A stretch of 34,881 nt of DNA from JBBQCW01 sp038319025 (GTDB lineage: Bacteria > Actinomycetota > Thermoleophilia > Solirubrobacterales > Solirubrobacteraceae): positions 1-34,881 of the forward strand of contig JBBQCW010000023.1 of assembly GCA_038319025.1 (NCBI GenBank). The letters are read 5' to 3'. The notes under the pieces were generated by a model. It was given only the letters and a program-made list of their open reading frames with translations. It was not told the origin of the DNA and did no database searches. Positions 15,947-23,923 of this stretch are shown here, in pieces. The translations under genes were made by a program, and so were the position numbers. The first letter of the stretch is position 1; each line of letters begins with the position of its first letter.

Positions 15947-16639
15947 ATGCTGATCCTGTTCGACATCGACGGCACCCTTCTGCTCCGCGCGGCGGCTGAG
16001 CATCGCGCCGCTCTGCACGACGCGATCGCACAGGTGTGGGGTGTGGACGCCGACGTCGGTCGCGACGTCGCCGCCGCGGGGCGCACAGACCTTGAGATCG
16101 CCCGCGAGATCCTCCTGCAGGCGGGCGTCACCCGGCACGTCGAGGATAGGTGGGACGACTACCGCGCGGCGGCTGTCCAGGCGTACGCCCAGCGATGTCC
16201 CGAAGATCTGACCGATCGCGTCGCCCCCGGCGTCGTCGAGCTGCTCGCCAAGTTGGATGCGGATGGCGAGCACACGGTGTCGCTCGTCACCGGCAACCTG
16301 GAGCCGATCGCGCGGATCAAGCTGCGCGCGGCCGGGATCGGCCGTTCCTTCGGGGACGGGCAGGGCGGCTACGGCTCCGACCACGAGGATCGCGCGATGC
16401 TGCCTGCGATCGCCCGGCGCCGTGCCGCGGCGGTGGCGGGTCGCGAGGGTGACTGGCCGCGGGATGACACGGTCGTCATCGGCGACACTCCCCGCGACAT
16501 CGCCTGTGCTCATGCCGACGGCATCCGGTGCATCGCGGTCGCGACCGGGCCTTACACCGAGCAGGAACTCGGCGCTGCTGACGTCGTCATCTCCAGCGCT
16601 CCGCACGTCGCCGGGGCGCTCACCGACCTGACGAAGTGA
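15947..16639 (+). CDS. HAD-superfamily hydrolase
   Basis: This is a predicted phosphatase with the phosphoglycolate-phosphatase-like layout. Motif I is LILFDIDGTLL, with nucleophile Asp6 and acid/base Asp8, and a helical cap follows (about residues 15-90). Motif II is VSLVTGN and motif IV is VVIGDTPRDIACA. Length is 230 residues. The substrate is not identifiable. The ATG at 15947 is used because motif I begins two residues later; the ribosome site is poor. It is convergent with the next gene with four bases between. Confidence 0.85.
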   Translation: MLILFDIDGTLLLRAAAEHRAALHDAIAQVWGVDADVGRDVAAAGRTDLEIAREILLQAGVTRHVEDRWDDYRAAAVQAYAQRCPEDLTDRVAPGVVELLAKLDADGEHTVSLVTGNLEPIARIKLRAAGIGRSFGDGQGGYGSDHEDRAMLPAIARRRAAAVAGREGDWPRDDTVVIGDTPRDIACAHADGIRCIAVATGPYTEQELGAADVVISSAPHVAGALTDLTK

Positions 16640-16643
16640 CCGC

Positions 16644-17504
16644 TCAGGCAGTCAAGGCCAGTGCGGCAGGGGCCGACCAGTAAGCGTCTTGCCCGGCCGG
16701 GTGCTCGTCAGCGACCGTGGCCGCCTGCTCCCGCGCTTTGGCCGCGCTGATCTGCATGATCTCCGCGATCTCCGCGGTGGCGAGCGGAAAGGGGCTCCAG
16801 GCGAGCAGCTCGTCCACTGAGGCTGGCGGTTCGCGGCGCTCCAGGTCGGGCACCAGGTTGGCCAGCACCGTCTCGTAGGTCTCAGTTGCCTGGAAGCCGG
16901 CCACCACAGCCGTTGTGCCGTCCGGCGCGGTGAAGACGACGGACGGGCACGTGTAGCGCCGGCCGTCGCCGGCCGGGGCGAGCTTATGGTTCTGGGCCAG
17001 CGCGGCGGGCAACGGGTCGCGGGCCGCGGCCATGTCGGCCCGCAGGGCGACCGTCACGTCGGGATCGCGCAGCCACGCCTCCATGTCGGCGGCGTCTATG
17101 CCGGCCTCCGCCACGGCCTGCGCAATCAGCGTCGGGTCATCCAGCACGCCACCGTCCATGGCGAGCACACGCAGGCGCCGCAGCAGGAGCCCGGCACGTT
17201 CAGGTGCGTACTGACGAGCCGCCACGAACGCGCGACACGCGTGGACCGTGGCGGCAAGCGGGCGCAGTGTGTCGTCGATCGGCATGCCGTGGGCGTCGCG
17301 CAGCGTCCGGGCGCCGACTTGAGCTATCTCGGGCGTCAGCCCCTTGGCGGCATATTCGTCAGCGGACTCCGAGAGCACCACCATGCGGGTCGTCCAGCTC
17401 AGCTGGTCGCCGTAGCGCCACTGCAGCGCCAGCAGGCGCGGCTCGGCCGAGAAGGCGAACGGGCAGCCCGGATCGGTGAAGTGCTCGACGGAGATAGTTG
17501 ACAC
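16644..17504 (-). CDS. DsbA-like (FrnE-type) protein with a single active-site Cys
   Basis: The first 215 residues have the thioredoxin fold with a large helical insert, as in DsbA/FrnE proteins: FTDPGCPFAFSAEPRLL, then TCPSVVF before the cis-proline loop. The active site is Cys14-Pro-Phe-Ala17, so the second cysteine of CxxC is lost and a simple disulfide oxidase cycle is unlikely. The C-terminus has a helical extension (PLATAEIAEIMQIS) that resembles a short helix-turn-helix or winged segment, possibly a binding module. There is no signal peptide, so it should act in the cytoplasm. GTG 17504 is supported by a TAGAGT box seven bases upstream. Confidence 0.75.
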   Translation of the reverse strand: MSTISVEHFTDPGCPFAFSAEPRLLALQWRYGDQLSWTTRMVVLSESADEYAAKGLTPEIAQVGARTLRDAHGMPIDDTLRPLAATVHACRAFVAARQYAPERAGLLLRRLRVLAMDGGVLDDPTLIAQAVAEAGIDAADMEAWLRDPDVTVALRADMAAARDPLPAALAQNHKLAPAGDGRRYTCPSVVFTAPDGTTAVVAGFQATETYETVLANLVPDLERREPPASVDELLAWSPFPLATAEIAEIMQISAAKAREQAATVADEHPAGQDAYWSAPAALALTA

Positions 17505-17511
17505 CGCAACG

Positions 17512-17517
17512 ACTCTA
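17512..17517 (-). promoter_or_regulatory. -10 box of leaderless DsbA-like gene
   Basis: TAGAGT on the minus strand is seven bases from the GTG at 17504. Confidence 0.5.
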
Positions 17518-17562
17518 GCAACGTCGTCATGTGGGCCCCGCGGGGTGGTTCGGGTCGGGCGC

Positions 17563-19218
17563 TCAGCCCCGGGTCAGCCGCTTGTAACTGATGCGGTGCG
17601 GGCGGTCGGCCTCGGCACCGAGCAGTTCGCGGCGGTGCTCCTCGTAGGCCTCGAAGTTGCCCTCGAACCAGGTCACCTGCGAGTCGCTTTCGAACGCGAG
17701 GACGTGCGTGGCGACACGGTCCAGGAACCAGCGATCGTGTGAGATGACCACCGCGCAGCCGGCGAAATCCAGCAGCGCCTCTTCTAGCGCGCGCAGCGTG
17801 TCGGTGTCCAGGTCGTTGGTCGGCTCGTCCAGCAACAGCAGGTTGCCGCCGGCCTTCAGCACCTTGGCCAACTGGAGGCGGTTGCGCTCACCACCGGACA
17901 GCTTGCCGACCTTCTTCTGCTGGTCGGTGCCTTTGAAGTTGAACGACGACACGTACTGGCGCGAGTTCATCTCGCGATCGCCGACCATCAGCGTGTCCAG
18001 GCCGCCGGAAATCTCTTCCCACACGTTCTTCTCGTCGTCGAGTGCGTCGCGGCTCTGGTCCACGTAGGCCAGTTGCACCGTCTCGCCGACGCGCAGCTCA
18101 CCCTCGTCAGGCTGCTCCTCGCCGGTGATCATGCGGAACAGCGTCGTCTTGCCGGCGCCGTTGGGGCCGATCACGCCGACGATCCCGCCGCGGGGGAGGG
18201 TGAAGGAGAGGTCTTCGATCAGGAGGCGGTCGCCGAACCCCTTGCGCAGGTGGTCAGCTTCCACGACGACATCACCCAGGCGCGGTCCGGCGGGGATGTG
18301 GATCTGCACCTGGTCGAGCTTGACGTTGGCCTCTTCGGCCAGCAGGCGGTCGTAGTTGGCCAGGCGCGCCTTGGACTTCACGCGGCGGCCCTTGGGGTTC
18401 TGCCGAACCCACTCCAGCTCGGCGGCCATGACGCGCTCGCGGGCCTTGTCGACCCGGTCCTCCTGGCTCATGCGCTTGTGCTTTGCCTCCAGCCAGGAGG
18501 AGTAGTTGCCTTCGAACGGATGACCTTTGCCGCGGTCCAGTTCGAGAATCCACTGAGCGACGTTGTCCAGGAAGTACCGATCGTGGGTGACGGCCACGAT
18601 CGCGCCCTTGTACTCGGCCAGGTGGCGTTCCAGCCAGCCCACCGACTCGGCGTCCAGGTGGTTTGTCGGCTCGTCCAGCAGCAGCAGATCAGGGGCGCGC
18701 AGGAGCAGTTGACACATCGCCACGCGGCGGCGCTCACCGCCGGAGAGGTTCGTCACCTCGGAGTCCGAGGGAGGCAGGCGGAGCGCGTCCATCGCGTATT
18801 CGAGCTGGGTGTCGAGGTTCCACGCGTCGGCGGCGTCGATCTTCTCCTGCAGACGACCGAACTCATCAGCGGTCTCGTCGGAGTAGTTGGCGGCGATCTC
18901 GTTGAACCGATCGAGCAGCGCCTTGGTCTCCGCGACGCTCTCCTCGACGTTGCCCTTGACCGTCTTGGACTCGTTGAGCTGCGGCTCCTGCTGCAAAAAG
19001 CCGACCGTGCGGTTGGTCCCGAGCTGCGCTTCGCCGCGGTAGTCCTGATCGACACCGGCCATGATCTTCAGCAGCGTGGACTTGCCGGAGCCGTTGTAGC
19101 CCAGGACGCCGATCTTGGCCCCTGGGTAGAAGGACAAGCTGACGTCGTCGAAGACGGTCTTGTCCGGCGGATACCGCTTGCTCAGGCCCTGCATGGTGAA
19201 TACGTATTGGCTTGACAT
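17563..19218 (-). CDS. ettA: Energy-dependent translational throttle protein EttA
   Basis: EttA is an ABC-F ATPase that binds the ribosomal E site and gates the first peptide bond according to ATP/ADP level. There are two ATP-binding cassettes in 551 residues, normal for the family (about 555): Walker A GYNGSGKS (40-47) and GPNGAGKT, signatures LSGGERRR and LSGGERNR, Walker B LLLLDEPTNHLD and LLLLDEPTNDLD. The linker between them has the arm/interdomain helices (EAKHKRMSQEDRVDKARE, WVRQNPKGRRVKSKAR). There are no membrane domains. The ATG at 19218 matches the family start (SSQYVFTMQGLSKRYPPDK); the frame continues upstream without meaning. TATCCT lies nine bases before the ATG. Confidence 0.95.
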   Translation of the reverse strand: MSSQYVFTMQGLSKRYPPDKTVFDDVSLSFYPGAKIGVLGYNGSGKSTLLKIMAGVDQDYRGEAQLGTNRTVGFLQQEPQLNESKTVKGNVEESVAETKALLDRFNEIAANYSDETADEFGRLQEKIDAADAWNLDTQLEYAMDALRLPPSDSEVTNLSGGERRRVAMCQLLLRAPDLLLLDEPTNHLDAESVGWLERHLAEYKGAIVAVTHDRYFLDNVAQWILELDRGKGHPFEGNYSSWLEAKHKRMSQEDRVDKARERVMAAELEWVRQNPKGRRVKSKARLANYDRLLAEEANVKLDQVQIHIPAGPRLGDVVVEADHLRKGFGDRLLIEDLSFTLPRGGIVGVIGPNGAGKTTLFRMITGEEQPDEGELRVGETVQLAYVDQSRDALDDEKNVWEEISGGLDTLMVGDREMNSRQYVSSFNFKGTDQQKKVGKLSGGERNRLQLAKVLKAGGNLLLLDEPTNDLDTDTLRALEEALLDFAGCAVVISHDRWFLDRVATHVLAFESDSQVTWFEGNFEAYEEHRRELLGAEADRPHRISYKRLTRG

Positions 19219-19287
19219 CGACCAACGAGGATAGGCGACGGTCGTCCGACGGGCCCGCCCCCTCCGGCTCGATATCTTGGAGGGTTC

Positions 19288-20532
19288 ATGGCCACGATCC
19301 TCGACGTCGAGCAGTCCCTCCTCCTTCTGGAGTTGGACGCCCCGTTTGACAAGCGTGCCGTTCAGCTGGCGCGTCGCCGTCAGGCCAAGCTCTGGCACCC
19401 GGACATCGCGCCGCCGGGGCGTCAGCACGAGCACGAACGTCATCTGAAAGCGATCAACGAGGCGGCCGACACGCTGGAGTCCCTGGCGGAGGGCTCTCGG
19501 GGCGGTCGCGTCACCCGCAACGCGGTCAAGGTCAGCGCCGCGGCGGCCAAGGTCGCCCGCGCCGAGGAGGGCCGCCGCAACTACGAGGCGGCACAAGCAC
19601 GCGCGGCCGAGTCCCAGGATCGCCGCGAGAACGACCCGTTCGGCGCCCAGGTCCCTGATCACTCCGTCGTGCACCGCTACGCGCGTTGCCTCTCCTATCC
19701 CGAGTGGGGCGTGGGCAGCGTGACGGGCATCTACTTCACCGGCGGCGGCGATGACATTCAGCAGTGGGCCCGTGTCACGTTCCAGATCGGGATCCGCACC
19801 GTTCCGGCCGGCTCGCTGCAGTTCGTGGACTTCTCCAAGCCCGACCCGGGCGCCGACCGCGTTCAGCGGTTCATGACCGCAGCCCAGCACGCGATGGCCG
19901 AGGGCCGGTTTGATCTCGCGGCCCAGCGGCTCATCTACGCGCGCGATGCCGACGGCACCAACCCCGCGGTCCTGCGGCTGATGACCCTTGCGTTCTGGCA
20001 AGCAGGCAACCTGCCGGCGGCAGGGCGGTCGGTCCGCGATTGGATCCGCGTCGAGCCCGAGCGCTCGCCGCCGCACCGGTTCGCCGCCCGCATCTACGAG
20101 GACATGGGCGCGGTGGATCTGGCCGCCGAGGAAGCACTGAAGGCCGCGCGCCGTGCACCTCAGGACGCGGGCGCGTGGGAACGAGTTGGCCGCTTACGGC
20201 TGCGGATGATGGATCGCGACGGCGCCCTCGACGCGCTGGAGCGCGCACGCCGCCTGGGCCCGAGCGTGGAGGGGTTGCTCGACCTAGCCCTGGTACTCCA
20301 CCTGGCCGGCGACGTCGGCGGCGAGGTGACGGCGACGCAGCAGGCGACGTTGCTGGCGCCCGACGATGGCGCCGCGTGGGCGCGCTACGCCCATGCATTG
20401 GCGCGCACCGACCGCATCACGGATGCCATCCGGGCCGGCGAGCGTGCCCTGTCGCTGATCAAGGACCCGGAAGTGCGCGAGCTGCTCGAGCGCCTGCGCG
20501 ATGCCGTCCCCCGAGTTCTGCCGGCGGCCTGA
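19288..20532 (+). CDS. J-domain-like and tetratricopeptide-repeat protein
   Basis: The N-terminus resembles a J-domain: LARRRQAKLWHPDIAPPG contains the His-Pro-Asp motif (37-39) after a basic helix, and a long charged helix follows (HERHLKAINEAADTLESL). A small beta-rich module, about residues 125-185 (YPEWGVGSVTGIYFTG, RTVPAGSLQFVDF), precedes TPR-like helical repeats from 190 to 410 (AAQHAMAEGRFDLAAQRL, GAWERVGRLRLRMMDRDGAL). A role as a DnaK co-chaperone adaptor is plausible. The ORF is divergent from EttA. TATCTT ends nine bases before ATG, and GGAGGG lies between them. Confidence 0.72.
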   Translation: MATILDVEQSLLLLELDAPFDKRAVQLARRRQAKLWHPDIAPPGRQHEHERHLKAINEAADTLESLAEGSRGGRVTRNAVKVSAAAAKVARAEEGRRNYEAAQARAAESQDRRENDPFGAQVPDHSVVHRYARCLSYPEWGVGSVTGIYFTGGGDDIQQWARVTFQIGIRTVPAGSLQFVDFSKPDPGADRVQRFMTAAQHAMAEGRFDLAAQRLIYARDADGTNPAVLRLMTLAFWQAGNLPAAGRSVRDWIRVEPERSPPHRFAARIYEDMGAVDLAAEEALKAARRAPQDAGAWERVGRLRLRMMDRDGALDALERARRLGPSVEGLLDLALVLHLAGDVGGEVTATQQATLLAPDDGAAWARYAHALARTDRITDAIRAGERALSLIKDPEVRELLERLRDAVPRVLPAA

Positions 20533-22162
20533 GGTGGTCCCCACGGGCGCTGATCTGCTGCTCGGCGCGCTCGGGGTCGATGTTGTCTTCGGCCTGCCCG
20601 GCGTGCACAACCTGCCGCTGTGGGCCGCACTTGACCGGTCGCCGGTGCGGCTCGTCGGCGTGCGTCACGAGCAGGCAGCTGTCTACGCGGCCGACGGATA
20701 CGCGCGCGCCACCGGCCGCCTGGGCGTCGCGATGGTGACCACGGGCCCGGGTGCCGCGAACACGCTCGGGGCCTGCGGGGAGGCGTGGGCGAGCGGGTCG
20801 CCGGTGCTGGTGATCGCCACCGACATCCCGACCACGCTGAAGCGTCCGGGGATCGTCGGCGGAGCGCTGCACGAGTGTGTTGATCAAGCGGCGATGTTCG
20901 CGCCCGTCACCAAGGCGACTTTACGGGTGACTTCATCGGCCGACCTGTGGGAGATGGTGGAACGGGCCACCGGCGAGGCGCTGGCGGCGCCCCAGCGCCC
21001 GGTGTTTCTGGAGGTCCCGACGGATCTGCTGTCAGCGACAACGGTCAACGCCAGCTTCGTGTTTGCGCGCCCCACCCGCGACCCGCCCGACGCCCGGCAC
21101 GCTGCGACCCTCCTCGCCCAGTCGACGCGGCCTCTGGTGTGGGTGGGCGGAGGCGCGGTGCGGGCCGAGGCGGGCACAGAGGTCCGCGCGCTGGCCTGCC
21201 GCCTCGGAGCCCCGCTCATCGAGACGTATGCCGCCCGTGGCCTGGGCGCCGGCGAGTCGCTCGCGCCGGGCCTGCCGCCGCACCTGCCGCAGGTCGGCGC
21301 GCTGTGGGATGAAGCCGACGTGGTGGTCGCGATCGGCTCGGATCTGGACGGGATGACCACGCAGAACTGGCGTCAGCCGCGCCCGCCGGCGCTCGTGGCG
21401 ATCAACGTCGACGCCGCGGACGCGGCCAAGAACTACCCAGCCGACGCGCTCATCGTCGCCGACGCCGCGCAGGGGACGCAGGTGCTGCTGGATCTCCTCC
21501 CTCCCGAGGATCGCTCCCACTGGGCCGACGTCCCGGCGATCCGGGCGGCCGCGCTGGCGGCCGTCCGCGCCGAGCAACCGGTCGAGATGGAGTTCCTCGA
21601 CGCGTTCGCCGACGCCGTCCCCGACGCCGCCGTCGTCCTGGCCGACATGTGCATCGCCGGGTACTGGCTGGCCGGCATGCATCCGGTGACCATCCCCCGC
21701 CGGTTGCAGTATCCGATGGGCTGGGGGACCCTCGGCTACGCGCTGCCGGCCTCGATCGGCGCTGCTTGCGCCGGGGCAGGTCCCGTGGTCGTCGTATGCG
21801 GCGACGGCGGCGCAATGTTTGCGCTCGGCGAGTTGGCGACGATCGCCCAAGAGCAGCTGGACATCACGATCGTGATCGTCGACGACGCCGGCTACGGGAT
21901 GCTGCGCTACGACCAGCGCCGCAGCGGGGAGGCCGTGTCCGGAACCGATCTGCTCGTTCCCGACTTCGTGGCGCTGGCCTCCAGTTTCGGCCTGCCGGCG
22001 TCGGCGGTCGAAGGTCTCGGCGCGGCGTTCGGCGAGCGTCTGGCACGTGCGATCGCCGTCGGCGGACCTTCGGTCCTGGTGGCCCATGCCGCGCTGGATC
22101 CGCCACCGACCACCTCGCCCCGCTGGTATCGCACCGGCCCACCGGCGTGGGCGGCGCCCTAG
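20501..22162 (+). CDS. Thiamine-diphosphate-dependent enzyme, acetolactate-synthase-like
   Basis: The enzyme belongs to the acetohydroxyacid synthase/decarboxylase family. The catalytic Glu57 (VRHEQAAVYAADGYARA) activates the thiazolium, TTGPGAANTLG follows, and the ThDP motif starts at CGDGGAMFALGEL (GDG 434-436). The second metal ligand is unusual: the Asn of the motif GDG-x(25)-NN is replaced by Asp (VDDAGYGM, 461-462). Length is 553 residues. Substrate could be pyruvate or another 2-oxoacid. A GTG at 20534 is an alternative start; the ATG at 20501 overlaps the TPR gene by 32 bases. There is no ilvN-type regulatory gene, so a biosynthetic AHAS role is not implied. Confidence 0.8.
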   Translation: MPSPEFCRRPEVVPTGADLLLGALGVDVVFGLPGVHNLPLWAALDRSPVRLVGVRHEQAAVYAADGYARATGRLGVAMVTTGPGAANTLGACGEAWASGSPVLVIATDIPTTLKRPGIVGGALHECVDQAAMFAPVTKATLRVTSSADLWEMVERATGEALAAPQRPVFLEVPTDLLSATTVNASFVFARPTRDPPDARHAATLLAQSTRPLVWVGGGAVRAEAGTEVRALACRLGAPLIETYAARGLGAGESLAPGLPPHLPQVGALWDEADVVVAIGSDLDGMTTQNWRQPRPPALVAINVDAADAAKNYPADALIVADAAQGTQVLLDLLPPEDRSHWADVPAIRAAALAAVRAEQPVEMEFLDAFADAVPDAAVVLADMCIAGYWLAGMHPVTIPRRLQYPMGWGTLGYALPASIGAACAGAGPVVVVCGDGGAMFALGELATIAQEQLDITIVIVDDAGYGMLRYDQRRSGEAVSGTDLLVPDFVALASSFGLPASAVEGLGAAFGERLARAIAVGGPSVLVAHAALDPPPTTSPRWYRTGPPAWAAP

Positions 22163-22217
22163 CGGGGGGTCAGCGGATTGCGACCACGGTCCCTCGATCC
22201 GGAGGGCGGTGGTCCTG

Positions 22218-22281
22218 TTTTGCAAAAGTGGTAGTGGGGAGTAGCACCACGTGCTACCCGGGGGTAGCACTTTCGCGAAAG
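22218..22281. repeat. Cluster of palindromes between convergent genes
   Basis: This stretch holds TTTTGCAAAA (22218-22227), GTAGCAC-CAC-GTGCTAC (22241-22257), a further GTAGCAC copy (about 22264-22270) and CTTTCGCGAAAG (22270-22281). AAAGTG (22225-22230) and CACTTT could also pair across the whole set. It is markedly richer in A/T than the flanks and lies between the stops of two convergent genes. It could be a two-way terminator or a protein-binding site. Confidence 0.6.
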
Positions 22282-22323
22282 AGGTGCGGCCCATCCTCTG
22301 TCGACGCCACCCGCGGAACCTGC

Positions 22324-23883
22324 CTACAGACGGAAGTCCAGATCGGCCGGGACGTCTTCGACATCCATCTGCGCCTTCTGCAACTTCCCGGCGAAGTCCC
22401 AGTTCATCGACTGCCAGCGGGTGAACTGATCGAGCACCCACATGCCTGACTGCCGCGAGCCGTTGCCGGAGCGCCCGTTGCCGCCGAACGGCAGGTGCGC
22501 CTCGGCCCCCGAAGTTGAGTTGTTAACCGACACCATCCCCGCGCTGGCCTGCTGGCGAAAGCGGAAGGCGTGCCCGGCATCGCGCGTGTAGATCGCGCAC
22601 GACAGGCCGTAACCGTGCCCGTTGGCCAGGGCGATCGCCTCGTCGAACGTGGAGAACGAAGCAACGCCGATGATGGGCCCGAACGTCTCGGTGTTGGCGA
22701 TCGCGTCGTCGATGCGCACGCCGTCCACGATCGTCGGGTGGCGGAAGAGCCCGCCGTCCGGATCGTCGCCGACGAAGTGCGGCCAGGGCGCCGCGTTCGT
22801 GATCGCCCCTCGGTAGTCAGAGCCGAGCACGCGATGGTGGTCCTCGATCAGCTCAAGGTGCGTGTCGAAGCCAATCGCGAACCGCTCGCTGATCATGGGG
22901 CCGTACAGCACGTCCTGGGTCGGATCGCCGATACGGGCGCCGCGCACGGCGGCATCCAGCCGGCCCACAAAGGTGTCGTGGACGGACTCGTGGACGATCA
23001 CCGTTCCCAGTGACGTGCACCGCTGGCCGGCCGTCCCAAAACCGCTGAACAACGCACCTTCGACGGCCAGGTCGATGTCGGCATCCTCCATCACCACAAG
23101 CGGGTTCTTGCCGCCCAACTCCAGGCACGGCGACTGCAGATGGGCTCCGCAGAGCGCGCCGATCCGCGCGCCCACGGCGGACGAACCGGTGAAGCCGACC
23201 TTGTCGACGGTGCCTTCTTCCAGCGCCAGCGTCAGCCCCTCGAACGTCTGCTGGCCGTCGGCCAGCACGAGGTTGAACACGCCCGCCGGCAGCCCGCTCG
23301 CCAGTACCAGCCGGGTCAGGGCCTCGGCCGTCGCCGGCGCGTACTCAGCGGGCTTCCACACGACGGTGTTACCGCACAGCAGCGCGGGCACCAGGTACCA
23401 AGCCGGGACGGCGACGGGGAAGTTGCCGGCCGTGACGATGCAGGCCACGCCGACGGGCGCTCGGAACGTGAAGAGTTGCTTGTCGGGCATCTCGCTGGGC
23501 ACCGTCTGCCCGTACAGCCGCCGGCCTTCCGCGGCGAAGAACGTGCACGTGTCGACGATCTCCTGCACCTCGCCGAGCGCCTCCGCGTATGGCTTGCCTA
23601 TCTCCCGGGTCACGATCGCGGCCAGCGCCTCGGCGTTGGCCTCGACCAACCGGCCGAGCTGCTGGATGGCCCGGCCGCGGCTGGGCGCCGGCGTCGCGGC
23701 CCAGTCGGGCTGAGCCTCGTGTGCGGCGCGGCAGGCGACCGCCAGAGTTTGAGCATCGCCCAGTCGGGCCTCGCCGAGAACATCCTCGAGGCGCGCGGGA
23801 TTGCGGATCGACAGCATGCCCCCTGGGGCGTCGCCCAGTTCGTGGCCGTTGATGATGGAAGCGATCGTGCGCGGGGCGGGCAT
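22324..23883 (-). CDS. Aldehyde dehydrogenase (ALDH7-like features)
   Basis: NAD(P)-dependent oxidation of an aldehyde to an acid is predicted. Key residues are present in 519 residues: Asn154 (TAGNFPVAVPAW), Lys177 (VVWKPAEYAP), Glu255 (CLELGGKNP) and catalytic Cys289 (FGTAGQRCTS). The adjacent VIVHESVHDTF resembles the alpha-aminoadipic semialdehyde dehydrogenase (ALDH7) branch, as does the extended C-terminus (TRWQSMNWDFAGKLQKAQ), but this is a motif-level comparison. The ATG at 23883 is supported by a TACCTT -10 six bases upstream; the open frame beyond it is antisense to the next gene. Divergent gene: an FAD amine oxidase. Confidence 0.87.
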   Translation of the reverse strand: MPAPRTIASIINGHELGDAPGGMLSIRNPARLEDVLGEARLGDAQTLAVACRAAHEAQPDWAATPAPSRGRAIQQLGRLVEANAEALAAIVTREIGKPYAEALGEVQEIVDTCTFFAAEGRRLYGQTVPSEMPDKQLFTFRAPVGVACIVTAGNFPVAVPAWYLVPALLCGNTVVWKPAEYAPATAEALTRLVLASGLPAGVFNLVLADGQQTFEGLTLALEEGTVDKVGFTGSSAVGARIGALCGAHLQSPCLELGGKNPLVVMEDADIDLAVEGALFSGFGTAGQRCTSLGTVIVHESVHDTFVGRLDAAVRGARIGDPTQDVLYGPMISERFAIGFDTHLELIEDHHRVLGSDYRGAITNAAPWPHFVGDDPDGGLFRHPTIVDGVRIDDAIANTETFGPIIGVASFSTFDEAIALANGHGYGLSCAIYTRDAGHAFRFRQQASAGMVSVNNSTSGAEAHLPFGGNGRSGNGSRQSGMWVLDQFTRWQSMNWDFAGKLQKAQMDVEDVPADLDFRL

Positions 23884-23889
23884 GCGCCC

Positions 23890-23895
23890 AAGGTA
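23890..23895 (-). promoter_or_regulatory. -10 box of leaderless aldehyde dehydrogenase gene
   Basis: TACCTT on the minus strand lies six bases from the ATG at 23883. Confidence 0.5.
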
Positions 23896-23910
23896 TCCGG
23901 TGCGCGCCAC

Positions 23911-23916
23911 TACAGT
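23911..23916 (+). promoter_or_regulatory. -10 box of leaderless FAD oxidase gene
   Basis: TACAGT ends seven bases before the GTG at 23924. Together with the TACCTT box on the other strand it fills the 40-base gap between the two divergent genes. Confidence 0.5.
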
Positions 23917-23923
23917 CCGAGGC

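Noticed and set aside
14545..16131. 528-codon minus-strand open frame
   Set aside because: It runs antisense across the M42, TatA and HAD genes and contains no recognisable protein; its codon positions mirror those genes.
19219..20076. Upstream extension of the EttA frame
   Set aside because: It is antisense to the J-domain/TPR gene; the family start is at 19218.
21032..22441. 469-codon minus-strand frame
   Set aside because: It is antisense to the ThDP enzyme and rich in Arg/His low-complexity stretches.
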